A DNA stretch of 64,000 bases from Thermoplasmata archaeon (GTDB taxonomy: Archaea > Thermoplasmatota > Thermoplasmata > Lutacidiplasmatales > UBA184), in NCBI GenBank assembly GCA_021817605.1, contig JAKAUN010000002.1:67676-131675 (forward strand). The letters are read 5' to 3'. This document shows, piece after piece, positions 54,905 to 64,000 of this stretch (positions are counted from its first letter, which is position 1; every line of letters starts with the position of its first letter). Position numbers and translations under genes: made by a program. The notes under the pieces were generated by a model. The model made no database searches. It was not told the origin of the DNA and saw nothing but the letters and a program-made list of their open reading frames with translations.

Positions 54905-56403
54905 AGCTCGACGAGCTCTACGCGGTATTGCGACGGCGGGGGGTCCTCTGGCCGTCCGCCGAGATCTACGGGGGAGCCCAGGGACTCTTCGACTACGGCC
55001 CGCTGGGGACCTCGCTCAAGCGACGCCTGCAGGATGCCTGGCGCTCCTGGTTCCTCGGCCTCTCCGACGACTACCACCTCATCGAGCCCGCCGAGATGCT
55101 CCCGGAGGCCGTCGTGCGCGCCTCCGGGCACCTCGAGAACTTCACCGACCCGGAGGTCTCCTGCAGCGCCTGCAAGAATTCCTTCCGGGCCGAGACCCTT
55201 CTCGAGAAGATCCGTCCCCAGGGGGTCGACGGGCTCACCGCGGAGCAGATCGGCGAGATCGTGCGGTCGAACCAGGTGCGCTGCCCGACGTGCGGCGCCT
55301 CGGCCCTCGGCGTGCCTCGCCCGTTCAACCTCATGTTCCAGACCACGCTCGGCACCTCCGGTCACGAGAGGGTCTACCTCCAGCCGGAGACCGCGCAGGC
55401 GAGCTACCTCTCCTTTGCCCGGATGTGGGATGTCGGACGTCGCGCCCTCCCGTTGGGGATCGCCGTGATCGGACGGGCCTACCGCAACGAGATCGCCCCC
55501 CGCCAGGTCCTCTTCCGGATGAGGGTCTTCACCCAGGCCGAGCTGCAGATCTTCTTCGACCCCCGAAGTTTCCCCGTGCCGTTCTCCGCCGTGGCCTCGG
55601 AGCGGCTGCCGGTGCTGCGCGTGGCCCGACGCGAGCTGGGGGAGGAGAGCCCCGAGGAGGTTACCGCCGCCGAGCTGGTCGTCTCGGGCCTCCCCGAGTT
55701 CTACGTCTTCCACCTCGTCCACATGCTCCGCTTCCTCAGGGACGTGCTGCGCTATCCGGCTGAGAGGATCCGCTTCCTCGAAAAGTCGGAGAAGGAGCGG
55801 GCCTTCTACAACCGCCTCCAGTTCGATGCCGAGTTCCACTTCGAGAGCCTGGGCGGGTTCCGGGAGGTCGGCGCCGTCCACTACCGTGGAGACTACGACC
55901 TCACGCGCCACGGCACGGGAGCCGGCCGCGACTTCTCCGTGACCCTCGGGCCGGACGACAGGGTCCTCCCGCACGTCCTCGAGCTCACCTTCGGGGTCGA
56001 CCGCAACCTCTGGGCGCTCGCCGACGCCCTCCTTGCGAAGGACGGGGAGAGGACGCTCTGGCGTCTTCCCCCGTACCTCGCTCCGGTGCCGGTCGGTGTC
56101 TTTCCCCTGAACCCCAAGGAGCACCGCGAGGCAGCCCGCCGGCTCGTCGGCGAGCTCCGCGCCGAGGGGATCGTGGCCGGCTACGACGAAGCGAGGTCCA
56201 TAGGGCGACGCTACGCCAGGATGGACGAAGCGGGAACTCCCTACAGTGTGACGGTGGACGCCCTGAGCGTCGACGACGGCCCCGAGCACGGGACCGTCAC
56301 TCTCCGCGACCGCGACTCCAAGGCTCAGGAGCGGCTGGCCGCCTCCGCGCTCGCCCCGCGTCTGCAGCCGTTGCTCAGGCCTCCGGTCCCCGCCTACGAC
56401 TAG
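54901..56403 (+). CDS. glyS: Glycyl-tRNA synthetase (class II)
   Basis: RRRGVLWPSAEIYGGAQGLFDYGPLG, LRPETAQ-like YLQPETAQASYLSF, FRNEIAPRQ-like AYRNEIAPRQVLFRMRVFTQAELQ. Confidence 0.95.
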   Translation: MKLDELYAVLRRRGVLWPSAEIYGGAQGLFDYGPLGTSLKRRLQDAWRSWFLGLSDDYHLIEPAEMLPEAVVRASGHLENFTDPEVSCSACKNSFRAETLLEKIRPQGVDGLTAEQIGEIVRSNQVRCPTCGASALGVPRPFNLMFQTTLGTSGHERVYLQPETAQASYLSFARMWDVGRRALPLGIAVIGRAYRNEIAPRQVLFRMRVFTQAELQIFFDPRSFPVPFSAVASERLPVLRVARRELGEESPEEVTAAELVVSGLPEFYVFHLVHMLRFLRDVLRYPAERIRFLEKSEKERAFYNRLQFDAEFHFESLGGFREVGAVHYRGDYDLTRHGTGAGRDFSVTLGPDDRVLPHVLELTFGVDRNLWALADALLAKDGERTLWRLPPYLAPVPVGVFPLNPKEHREAARRLVGELRAEGIVAGYDEARSIGRRYARMDEAGTPYSVTVDALSVDDGPEHGTVTLRDRDSKAQERLAASALAPRLQPLLRPPVPAYD

Positions 56404-56499
56404 GCCGGCGGGGGTTCGGAAGGGGCCGGCGGCCCTCCCACACCCCTTGGGGGGTTCGCACCAACCGATATATCTCGAAAGTCCGGTAGAGAGAGACCG

Positions 56500-57120
56500 A
56501 TGGCAGAGGGAGGCACGGCACCGTCGGGTGCCGCAAACGCTTCCCCGGCCGCCGCCGCCCGCCGCTCCCGCTTCCTCGGCCAGCAGTACGCGGACGTGAC
56601 CAAGCTGCGCGAGATCGCCGCCCGGCACGAACGCACGGCCGCGAGGTTCCACCAGCGGATCTCCCGTCTCAACACCCGCATCGAGAAGCTGCGGCATCAG
56701 GCGACCGTCCTGCGCGAACGGGCCGACAAGTCCCTCGCCTCGGTCCCCTCGCTCGAGGCGGAGGTCGCGCGCCGGGCCGCGAGCGTGGCGCCGGCCGCCG
56801 GCTCCCCCGCAACGGACCGGCCGGGAAGCGACGTGACCGCCGAGCAGTTGCGCATCCGCAAGATCCAGCAACGGATCGTCGACCTTCACCAGCGCTCCAA
56901 GCACCTCGAGCTCAGGGCGGCGCAGAAGACCCAGAAGAGCGCCGAGCTCAAGGTCAAGGCCGACCAGCTGCTCGAGGCCGCTCGCCTCGCCGAGCAGGAG
57001 GCCGCCCAGCACCGTCAGCGTGCCGACAGGCTCCAGCTGCTCACCGAACAGGAGACGAACGCGCTCCCACCCGCCGCTTCCGGGGAGGCTCCGCCAGCGG
57101 CCTCTCCGCCGTCCTCATGA
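56500..57120 (+). CDS. Coiled-coil hypothetical protein
   Basis: Heptad-rich; ends in ATGA overlap with the next gene; TATA-like ATATATC about 35 nt upstream. Confidence 0.65.
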   Translation: MAEGGTAPSGAANASPAAAARRSRFLGQQYADVTKLREIAARHERTAARFHQRISRLNTRIEKLRHQATVLRERADKSLASVPSLEAEVARRAASVAPAAGSPATDRPGSDVTAEQLRIRKIQQRIVDLHQRSKHLELRAAQKTQKSAELKVKADQLLEAARLAEQEAAQHRQRADRLQLLTEQETNALPPAASGEAPPAASPPSS

Positions 57121-57659
57121 AGCTCATCGTCACCGTCGGCATGCCCGGCTCGGGCAAGGACGAGCTCATCTCCATCGCGCGGTCGATGGACCTCGCGGTG
57201 CTCAAGATGGGTGACCTCGTCCGCGACGAGACCAAACGTCGGGGGCTCGCCCTCACCAACCAGAACGTCGCCCGCATCGCCTCCGAGGAGCGGGAGCGCC
57301 ACGGCCCGGGGATCTGGGCACAACGCGCCCTGCCTAAGCTCACGGAGACCAGGATGCTCGTCGACGGATGCCGCTCCGACAGCGAGGTGACGGTCTTCCG
57401 CCACAACTTCGGCGATCTCTTCGTCCTCGGCATCTTCGCGTCGCCCGAGACCCGCTACGACCGGATGACGAGCCGCAGCCGCGCGGACGACGGAGGCAAC
57501 CTCCAGGAGTTCTTCGACCGCGACCGTCGCGAGCTCAAGTGGGGGATCGGAAACGCCTTCGCCCTCGCCGACGGCATGCTGGTCAACGAAGGGCCGCTCG
57601 ACGAGTTCCGCCGGGCCGGCCGCGCCACCCTCGAGCGGATCCTTCGGCGCGACGAGTAG
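57117..57659 (+). CDS. UPF0200-like P-loop nucleotide kinase
   Basis: LIVTVGMPGSGKDELISIARSM, GDLVRDETKRRGL, RADDGGNLQEFFDRDRRELKWGIGNAFALAD. Confidence 0.85.
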   Translation: MKLIVTVGMPGSGKDELISIARSMDLAVLKMGDLVRDETKRRGLALTNQNVARIASEERERHGPGIWAQRALPKLTETRMLVDGCRSDSEVTVFRHNFGDLFVLGIFASPETRYDRMTSRSRADDGGNLQEFFDRDRRELKWGIGNAFALADGMLVNEGPLDEFRRAGRATLERILRRDE

Positions 57660-57688
57660 GCGGCACGGGCCGCGACGCGGCCGGGGAG

Positions 57689-58321
57689 CTAGGAGGGTCT
57701 CTCCAGAAGGGCGCGGACCGCCTCGAACCGCTCCCGGTCGAGGAGGACGGCGATGCGCGAGCGCCCCTCGCCGAGCCGCCGCACCTCGCCGGCGGCGTGC
57801 GCGTCCCGCGCGGCGGCGAAGCGTCGGGACCCCCGGCCCCGGCCGACCTCCCGGTCCCAGGCGACGGCGAAGGCGTCGGCGGTCGACGGTTTGGGCGGCG
57901 AGCGGCCCAGCCGGTTCTCGCGCACGGTCCGCCGGACGAGCTCGAGGTAGCCGATGTGCTCGGTGAAGAGCGTCGCCGAGTCCTCGTCGCTCGGGTCGAG
58001 GGGGGCGGCCGGCACGCCTCCCGCGCGGGCCCAGGAGATCGCGGCGACGATCGACGGGTTCGGCACTCCGACCTCCCCGAAGCGCACCAGGCCGCGGACC
58101 TCGTTGAGCTCGGTAGCGGAGAGCGGCACGAGAGGTTCGGCGACCACGTCCCCGAAGTACTCGACCAGCGAGCGGAGCTCCTCGTGCGAGAGGGCAAGCC
58201 CGACCGCCTCGGGAGCGAACCGGTCGAGTTCCGCCGCCGTCGCCACGGCCTCCTCCCGAAGCCCCCGGACGACGCCGAGGAGGAGGACCGACGGCGGGCC
58301 TCGGACGGTGGCGGTGATCAC
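57689..58321 (-). CDS. Conserved-looking hypothetical protein, possibly distant TraB-like
   Basis: 210 aa; GTGA overlap with upstream regulator; RRFAAARDAHAAGEVRRL faintly TraB-like. Confidence 0.55.
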   Translation of the reverse strand: MITATVRGPPSVLLLGVVRGLREEAVATAAELDRFAPEAVGLALSHEELRSLVEYFGDVVAEPLVPLSATELNEVRGLVRFGEVGVPNPSIVAAISWARAGGVPAAPLDPSDEDSATLFTEHIGYLELVRRTVRENRLGRSPPKPSTADAFAVAWDREVGRGRGSRRFAAARDAHAAGEVRRLGEGRSRIAVLLDRERFEAVRALLERPS

Positions 58322-59310
58322 GGCCCTTCGCGCGCGACGATCTCCTCGAGGAGCGCCTCGGGGTCGCGGTGGCGCTTGAGCTCGAGCACGCTCAGGATCG
58401 GCAGCCCGTCGATCGAGCTGCGGTGGACCGTCTCGCTGACCACGAACATCGCGTGGCTCTCGGCGACGCGGGCGATCCCGTGGAGGACCTCCGCGCGGCG
58501 CAGCGCGGTCCTGAGGCTCCCCACGCCGGTGAGGAGGATCTCCTGGGCGCGGGCCAGCGCGTCGAACGGCGCGCGGGTGGTGATGGTGACGGAAAGGCCG
58601 ATGCCGTCGAGCTGGCGGAAGACGCCGTCCCGCAGGGGGTCGCCGGTATGCGGCGGACCCTCCGCGCTCGGCTCCCGGGCGGCGTCGAGCTGGGGCTCGG
58701 GACGAGGGGGGCTGCGCGGCGCCGCCTCGAGCGAGGCGAACAGGACAATCGGTCGGACGATCGGGGCATCGAAGTAGGACTCGATACGCGCGACGACCGA
58801 CGCCTCGGCTCCCTGGCCTTCCTCGTAGAGCTGGATCGCCCGACGGGAGACCCCGGCGATGGAGGCGAGAGCCCCGAGGGAGAGCCCGCGGGAGACCCTC
58901 AGGAACCTCAACCGGTCGCCGTCGACGTGCGCAAAGATCCCTCCCGGGCTCGCGTAGAGGAAAGGCGGTGCGGCCTTCTCGAGGTACTCCTGCAGGGTCG
59001 TGTCGGTGATGATCGGGACCCCGTAGCGCGTGTAGACGACACCCCCCTCGAGGTCGGCGGCGCCGGACCGCTGCCCGATCACGAGGACGGTCGCCGGGAA
59101 GATGCGGCCGAGCTCGAGGAGACGACGGGCCTCCTCCCCGTCGAGCGCGTCGATGTTCTTGAGCGCCTTGACGAGGAGGAGCGTCGCGTCCCGACGAGCC
59201 GCGAAGTCGAAGCTCGACGGGCGGACCCCGGCGGTCGAGGTGACGAAGAAACCGGAGCGCTCGAGCAGGAAGCGAATCCGCTCGAGCCAGCGGTCGCGCG
59301 GTCGGCTCAT
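58318..59310 (-). CDS. Archaeal HTH (XRE-like) transcriptional regulator with N-terminal nuclease-fold-like domain
   Basis: LRFLRVSRGLSLGALASIAGVSRRAIQLYEEG helix-turn-helix; conserved archaeal N-terminal domain. Confidence 0.82.
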   Translation of the reverse strand: MSRPRDRWLERIRFLLERSGFFVTSTAGVRPSSFDFAARRDATLLLVKALKNIDALDGEEARRLLELGRIFPATVLVIGQRSGAADLEGGVVYTRYGVPIITDTTLQEYLEKAAPPFLYASPGGIFAHVDGDRLRFLRVSRGLSLGALASIAGVSRRAIQLYEEGQGAEASVVARIESYFDAPIVRPIVLFASLEAAPRSPPRPEPQLDAAREPSAEGPPHTGDPLRDGVFRQLDGIGLSVTITTRAPFDALARAQEILLTGVGSLRTALRRAEVLHGIARVAESHAMFVVSETVHRSSIDGLPILSVLELKRHRDPEALLEEIVAREGP

Positions 59311-59343
59311 GCTCCCAGTGCCTGTAGGAATCGACCTATCGCT

Positions 59344-59355
59344 TCTATATAAATA
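59344..59355. promoter_or_regulatory. TATA-like element between divergent genes
   Basis: TCTATATAAATA in the 59311-59413 intergenic gap; about 35 nt upstream of the minus-strand regulator start. Confidence 0.5.
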
Positions 59356-59413
59356 CCTGCCCTGGTCGAACGCCGGAGAGCCGACGGCCTGAGGGCGGCC
59401 GAACCGTCATCCC

Positions 59414-60247
59414 TTGGCCCGGCTCGCGAGCGGTGTGCGCGCCCGCGTTCGCCCCATTCCCCGCGAGGCGGCCCTCCGCGTCGACCCTCCGTCCGGCACG
59501 GCCTCCCGCGCGGTCGTCATCGCCGACCTCCACCTCGGCCTCGGAGCGACACCGGAGCGGCCGGCCGGCCCGCCGGAGGCGTCGGCACCTGCGCTCGCCG
59601 AACACCTGCTCGCCCTCTGCCGACGGGAGCACGCCGGTCGCCTCGTGGTCGCCGGCGACGTGAAGCACCCGATCGTCGGGACCCCGGCCTGGCTGCGGCC
59701 GGTCGTCTTCGATTTCTTCGCCGAGCTCCTCGCCGGCCCCCTCGCCGTCGAGATCGTCCTGGGCAACCACGACGTCGGGCTCGTACCCCACCTTCCCCGG
59801 GAGGTGGTCGTCGCCGCGGCGACGGGGACGATCCTTTCCGGGGTCGGGCTCTTCCACGGGCACCGCTGGCCGTCGGACGAGGTCCTCGCCTCCCCGACCC
59901 TGGCCGCGGGGCACCTGCATCCTGGCTTTCGGTTCGCCCCCAGTCCGGAGCACCCGGACGGCAAGCGCCGCTGCTGGGTCCGGGTCGAGTTCCCTCCGCC
60001 GCCCGCGGTCACGACCCGACGCCGGGTCGCGCACCCCCTTCGCGCCCACGAGCTCGTCGTCCTCCCGGCGTTCCACCCCCTGGCCGGCGCCGAGTCGCTC
60101 AACCGAGATCGCCCGGCCCGGGGCCGTTCGTTCCTCTATCAGCGGTTCCTCTCGCGGGGGACCGCGCGGGCCTATCTCCTGGACGGCACCGACCTCGGGC
60201 CGCTCGCTATGCCGGTCCGGCCCGGCCGCGCCCCAGGAGCCGGTTGA
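59414..60247 (+). CDS. Metallophosphoesterase (ICC-like)
   Basis: VVIADLHLGLG, VVAGDVKH, IVLGNHDVGL, LFHGHRWP, GHLHPGF. Confidence 0.92.
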   Translation: MARLASGVRARVRPIPREAALRVDPPSGTASRAVVIADLHLGLGATPERPAGPPEASAPALAEHLLALCRREHAGRLVVAGDVKHPIVGTPAWLRPVVFDFFAELLAGPLAVEIVLGNHDVGLVPHLPREVVVAAATGTILSGVGLFHGHRWPSDEVLASPTLAAGHLHPGFRFAPSPEHPDGKRRCWVRVEFPPPPAVTTRRRVAHPLRAHELVVLPAFHPLAGAESLNRDRPARGRSFLYQRFLSRGTARAYLLDGTDLGPLAMPVRPGRAPGAG

Positions 60248-62309
60248 GCTCCTCCTCGGAGCTCGCCGGGGGGCCGCAGGTGTCTGCGAAACAGACGAGC
60301 GCGCGAGCCGGGCTTCCGGGGGGAAGCGCGGGAGCCGGGAACGCGAACGGCGACGGGGGCCGGGAGGAGAAGACCACCGAGTTCGGATGGTAGGCCCTCC
60401 GGGCGGCCGTGGCGAGCCCCTCTGCCGCGCGGCCCGCGCCCTCGACGACCACGCTTGCCGGCTCGGTCCCGAGGAGGCCCGCGGCGAGAGCAGACCCACC
60501 GGCAAACAGGCCGGCGTGGGCCACGCGGGGGGCGATCGCGGCGAGCAGCGCCCGCGCCTTCTCCCGCCAGGGCCCTTGGTGGAGGAGAGCGTCCGCGCGC
60601 AGAAGACCGAGGGCCGTCGCGGCGTTGGCGGAGAGGTGGGGCATGTCCTCGAGCGGGTAGGACGGCTCGAGCACGCGGCCGACCTTCGGACCGTCGTAGA
60701 GCGCGGGGGAGAGGTCGCGGAGGAGGCCGTCCTCCCCCCGGAACTCCCGGTCGATGAGGGCGAGCAGCTCGAGCGCGGGCTCGAGGTAGGAGGGCTCGGC
60801 GAGCGCCGCCGCGAGCTCGAGGAGCCCCGCGGCGAACGATGCCTGGTCCTCGAGGAGTCCGAAGCCAAACGCCGCGCCGCCGTCCAGGCGATGGGCGACC
60901 CCGCGCTGGGAATCGAAACCGTCGGAGAGAAATCGGTCGGCAGCCTTCCGCGCCGAGCCGAGCCAGAGCGGTTCCTCCAGCGCCGTCGCGGCGCGGGCGA
61001 ACGCGGCGATGAACCTTCCGTTCACGGAGGTGTAGAGCGCCCTGTCGACAGCAGGAGTCGGCCGCTTCCCCCTCGTCCTCTTTAGCGCCGCGAGAGCCCC
61101 GGTAAGGAGCTCTTCGGCCGGGAGCTTGAGCCCGAGGCCCTCGGCCGCCGAGGCCGCCGGCAGCAGCCGGAAGAGCACGTTGCGCTCGGGCGCGTGCGGC
61201 ATCCGCGCCTCGGTATCGACCCCGAAGACGCGGACCACCAGCCGGTACTCCTCCGGGTCGAGGGCCCCGCGCAGCTCCGCGCGGCTCCAGGTGAAGTAGC
61301 TCCCGTCGTCGCCGGGCGCGTTGTCGGCATCCTGGCTCGCGGCCCATCCGCCGCGCGGGTCGGCGAGGACCTCCTCGGCCCATCCGATCGTCCCGCGGAG
61401 GACCTCCTCGAACCGCGGCTCCCGGAACCGCCGCCAGCCGGCGACGTAGGCGGAGAGCAACTCGGCGTTGTCGATCCCCATCTTCTCGAAGTGGGGGACG
61501 TGCCAGCCTTCGTCGACCGAATAGCGGTGGAACCCGCCCCCGACCTGGTCGTAGACCCCGCCGTCGGCCATCCGAACCAGCGTCTCGCGTGCCCGCTCCC
61601 CGCTCGCGCCGTTGCCGTGATGGTACTCGTCCCAGAGGAGCAGCTCGACCGCGATCGGGTGCGGGAACTTCGGCGCGCCACCGAAGCCGCCGTTCACCGG
61701 GTCGAAGGCCGAGCTCAGCTCACCGACCACGGCTCCGGCGAACCCTTCGAGCTCCGGGACGTGGGTCTCCCGCCGCGTCGCGACGCGGCCGAGGGCCTCC
61801 CGGAGCGCCCGCGTGTTCTGCGCGACCACTTGGGGCTCCTCGGTCCAGATCCGCGCGACCTCCTTGAGGAGACGGCGAAACCCCGGCCGCCCGTGGCCGT
61901 CCGTGGGAGGAAAGTAGGTACCCCCCAGAAAGAGCTCCCCCTCCGGGGTGAGGAATCCGGTGAGCGGCCAGCCCCCCTCGCCCGTGAGCGCGCTCAGTTG
62001 CTGCTGGTAGCGACGGTCGATCTCGGGGTTCTCGTCGCGGTCGACCTTGACCGCCACGAAGTGTTGGCGGAGGAGTCGGGCGACCTCCTCGTCGACGTAG
62101 GTCCCCTCGTCCATCACGTGGCACCAGTGGCACCAAGCCGCACCGATGTCAAGCAGGATGGGCCGGCCTGTCTCCCGGGCGCGACGGAACGCCTCCTCCC
62201 CCCACGGGTACCAGTCGATCGCCTGCTCCGCGGCGGAGCGCAGGTAGGCCGATCGGGCGGCGGCGAGGCGCGAGCGCCCTGTCAGGGAAGGAGCCGGGGT
62301 CTCGGTCAT
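60207..62309 (-). CDS. DUF255 thioredoxin-domain protein (YyaL/SPATA20-like)
   Basis: WYPWGEEAFRRARETGRPILLDIGAAWCHWCHVMDEGTYVDEEVARLLRQHFVAVKVDRDENPEID. Confidence 0.95.
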   Translation of the reverse strand: MTETPAPSLTGRSRLAAARSAYLRSAAEQAIDWYPWGEEAFRRARETGRPILLDIGAAWCHWCHVMDEGTYVDEEVARLLRQHFVAVKVDRDENPEIDRRYQQQLSALTGEGGWPLTGFLTPEGELFLGGTYFPPTDGHGRPGFRRLLKEVARIWTEEPQVVAQNTRALREALGRVATRRETHVPELEGFAGAVVGELSSAFDPVNGGFGGAPKFPHPIAVELLLWDEYHHGNGASGERARETLVRMADGGVYDQVGGGFHRYSVDEGWHVPHFEKMGIDNAELLSAYVAGWRRFREPRFEEVLRGTIGWAEEVLADPRGGWAASQDADNAPGDDGSYFTWSRAELRGALDPEEYRLVVRVFGVDTEARMPHAPERNVLFRLLPAASAAEGLGLKLPAEELLTGALAALKRTRGKRPTPAVDRALYTSVNGRFIAAFARAATALEEPLWLGSARKAADRFLSDGFDSQRGVAHRLDGGAAFGFGLLEDQASFAAGLLELAAALAEPSYLEPALELLALIDREFRGEDGLLRDLSPALYDGPKVGRVLEPSYPLEDMPHLSANAATALGLLRADALLHQGPWREKARALLAAIAPRVAHAGLFAGGSALAAGLLGTEPASVVVEGAGRAAEGLATAARRAYHPNSVVFSSRPPSPFAFPAPALPPGSPARALVCFADTCGPPASSEEELNRLLGRGRAGPA

Positions 62310-62424
62310 CGGCCCTGCTCGCTCGCCGGCGCAAGATACGCTTGTCGCTGGGCGCAGGCCACGGACAAAGGTCCGGGAGGGGCGGGGTCAAGGCGGTGGA
62401 GCTAGCGCCACCGCCCGCGCGGGC

Positions 62425-62433
62425 TTTATAAAG
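62425..62433 (+). promoter_or_regulatory. TATA box of proteasome alpha gene
   Basis: TTTATAAAG about 40 nt upstream of ATG 62466. Confidence 0.6.
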
Positions 62434-62465
62434 GGGCCGTCGGTGCCCGCCAAAGGAGCGCAACG

Positions 62466-63221
62466 ATGGAGATGCAACCCGGCCAGATGGCCTACGACCG
62501 GGCCATCACCGTCTTCTCGCCGGACGGCCGCCTTTTCCAGGTCGAGTACGCCCGCGAAGCGGTGCGCCGCGGCGCGACCACCGCCGGGCTCGTCTACGCG
62601 AACGGGGTCGTCCTGATCGCCGACCGGCGGATCCCCAATCCCAAGCTCGCCGAAGCCGCGAGCCTCGAGAAGATCAACCAGATCGACGAGAACATCGCCT
62701 GCGCCACCGCAGGGCTGGTCGCCGACGCGCGGGTGCTGGTCGACTACGCCCGCCTCGCGGCGCAGGTCCACCGGGTCACCTACGCCGAGCCGATGTCGGT
62801 CGAGATGCTCGTCCGACGCATCTGCGACTACAAGCAACAGTACACCCAGTTCGGAGGGGTCCGTCCGTTCGGGACCGCGCTCCTGGTCGGCGGCTACGAC
62901 GACGCCGGCGTTCACCTCTACGAGACCGAGCCTTCCGGGTCGATGACGAGCTTCAAGGCCGATAGCACCGGCGGCAACAAGGGGCCGGTGATGGAGCTCT
63001 TCGAGCAGAAGTACCGTCCGGGCCTCGACCGTGACGCCGCGATCCTTCTCGCCCTCGAAGGGCTCCGCGCGGCGCTCGAGGAGGGCGGCTCGCTCTCCCA
63101 GGTCGAGGTCTGCACCGTCCAGGTCGGCGAGGGAATGACCCGCCTGTCCTCCGACGAGATCCAGCGCTTCGTCCAGCGTCTCCCCGCCGCGGGCGGTTCG
63201 GGCCGGGGCGGACGCAGCTAG
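62466..63221 (+). CDS. psmA: Proteasome subunit alpha
   Basis: YDRAITVFSPDGRLFQVEYAREAVRRG ... PFGTALLVGGYDDAG. Confidence 0.97.
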   Translation: MEMQPGQMAYDRAITVFSPDGRLFQVEYAREAVRRGATTAGLVYANGVVLIADRRIPNPKLAEAASLEKINQIDENIACATAGLVADARVLVDYARLAAQVHRVTYAEPMSVEMLVRRICDYKQQYTQFGGVRPFGTALLVGGYDDAGVHLYETEPSGSMTSFKADSTGGNKGPVMELFEQKYRPGLDRDAAILLALEGLRAALEEGGSLSQVEVCTVQVGEGMTRLSSDEIQRFVQRLPAAGGSGRGGRS

Positions 63222-63245
63222 GCCCGAGGGTCACAGGACCTTCCC

Positions 63246-63941
63246 ATGGTGAAGGTCGAGGACGCGGTCATCGCACGGTGGGAGACCCAGGGCTCCCGCT
63301 TCGAGGTTCTCGTCGACCCGCAGGCGGTCCAGGACCTCAAGGACGGCAAGGAGGTCGATCTTTCCGACAAGCTCGCCCTCGACCAGGTGTTCAAGGACGC
63401 CAAGAAGGGCGACAAGATCTCGGAAGAGCATCTTGAGCGGACGTTCAAGACGCGCAACCTCGCCGAAATCGCCAAGCAGATCGTCCTCAAGGGCGAGGTC
63501 CAGGTCACGACCGAGCAACGGCATCGCCTCCAGGAGGCGAAGCGCAAGCAGATCGTCACGACCATCGCCCGCAACGCGATGAACCCCCAGACCGGAGCCC
63601 CGCATCCTCCCGCCCGCATCGAGGCCGCGCTGGTGGAGGCGAAGGTCCACATCGATCCGTTCCGGCCGGTCGACGCGCAGGTCCAGGAGGTCCTTGCCAA
63701 GCTCCGCCCGCTGCTCCCGATCCGCCTCGATGTCGTCAAGGTCCGCATCCGCGTCCCCGGCCAGCACTACCCCCGGGTCATCGGGGAGGTGCGGGGGCTC
63801 GGTAGGCTGCTCGAGGAGCTCTGGATGTCGGACGGCTCCTGGAGCGGGGTCGTGGAGATCCCGGCAGGCGTCCAGACGGAGCTCTACGAGAAGCTCAACG
63901 CCCGGACCAAAGGGACCGCGGAAACCGCTCTCGTTAAATAA
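63246..63941 (+). CDS. SBDS/Sdo1-family ribosome maturation protein
   Basis: [68 protein letters not shown]. Confidence 0.96.
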   Translation: MVKVEDAVIARWETQGSRFEVLVDPQAVQDLKDGKEVDLSDKLALDQVFKDAKKGDKISEEHLERTFKTRNLAEIAKQIVLKGEVQVTTEQRHRLQEAKRKQIVTTIARNAMNPQTGAPHPPARIEAALVEAKVHIDPFRPVDAQVQEVLAKLRPLLPIRLDVVKVRIRVPGQHYPRVIGEVRGLGRLLEELWMSDGSWSGVVEIPAGVQTELYEKLNARTKGTAETALVK

Positions 63942-64000
63942 CCCGCCCTCGTCGCGCGCCCCGGTGCAGCAAGAAAAATGCCACGAGGTCATCGTCCCGG

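Noticed and set aside
54829-57012. 727-aa minus-strand ORF
   Set aside because: Antisense to GlyRS and the coiled-coil gene.
1-64000. CRISPR array, defence island, rRNA operon or prophage
   Set aside because: No regularly spaced direct repeats, Cas, restriction-modification or phage structural motifs, and no rRNA signature were recognised.

Overview
GC-rich archaeal chromosomal window. Gene content (Orc1/Cdc6, SUI1/aIF1, proteasome alpha, SBDS, Trm1, Elp3, archaeal MAT, NreA, IPK + type 2 IDI, GlyRS) points to a euryarchaeal, probably Thermoplasmatota-like, lineage; the taxon is an inference. About 60 protein genes and three tRNAs can be supported: Pro-CGG, Ala-TGC, and a Trp-CCA tRNA interrupted by an intron of about 87 nt. 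The flanks (1-11 kb and 30-64 kb) are dense housekeeping DNA. The 11-30 kb stretch looks more accessory: a duplicated MarR-MFS cassette, several long non-coding gaps, small secreted or membrane proteins, and an IS110-type transposase remnant. The observations most worth follow-up are: (1) a class III cyclase-like gene interrupted by one in-frame TAG exactly where homologues usually carry Gln, with substituted transition-state residues; (2) a GcvH-like domain fused to a TusA-like domain, with the lipoyl-Lys position replaced by Arg, tail-to-tail with a rhodanese gene; (3) a frameshifted IS110 transposase fragment; (4) a Trm1 gene with no canonical start upstream of its conserved N-terminus; (5) the intron-bearing tRNA-Trp. 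No CRISPR array or rRNA was seen. All assignments come from reading motifs by eye; no database search was run.
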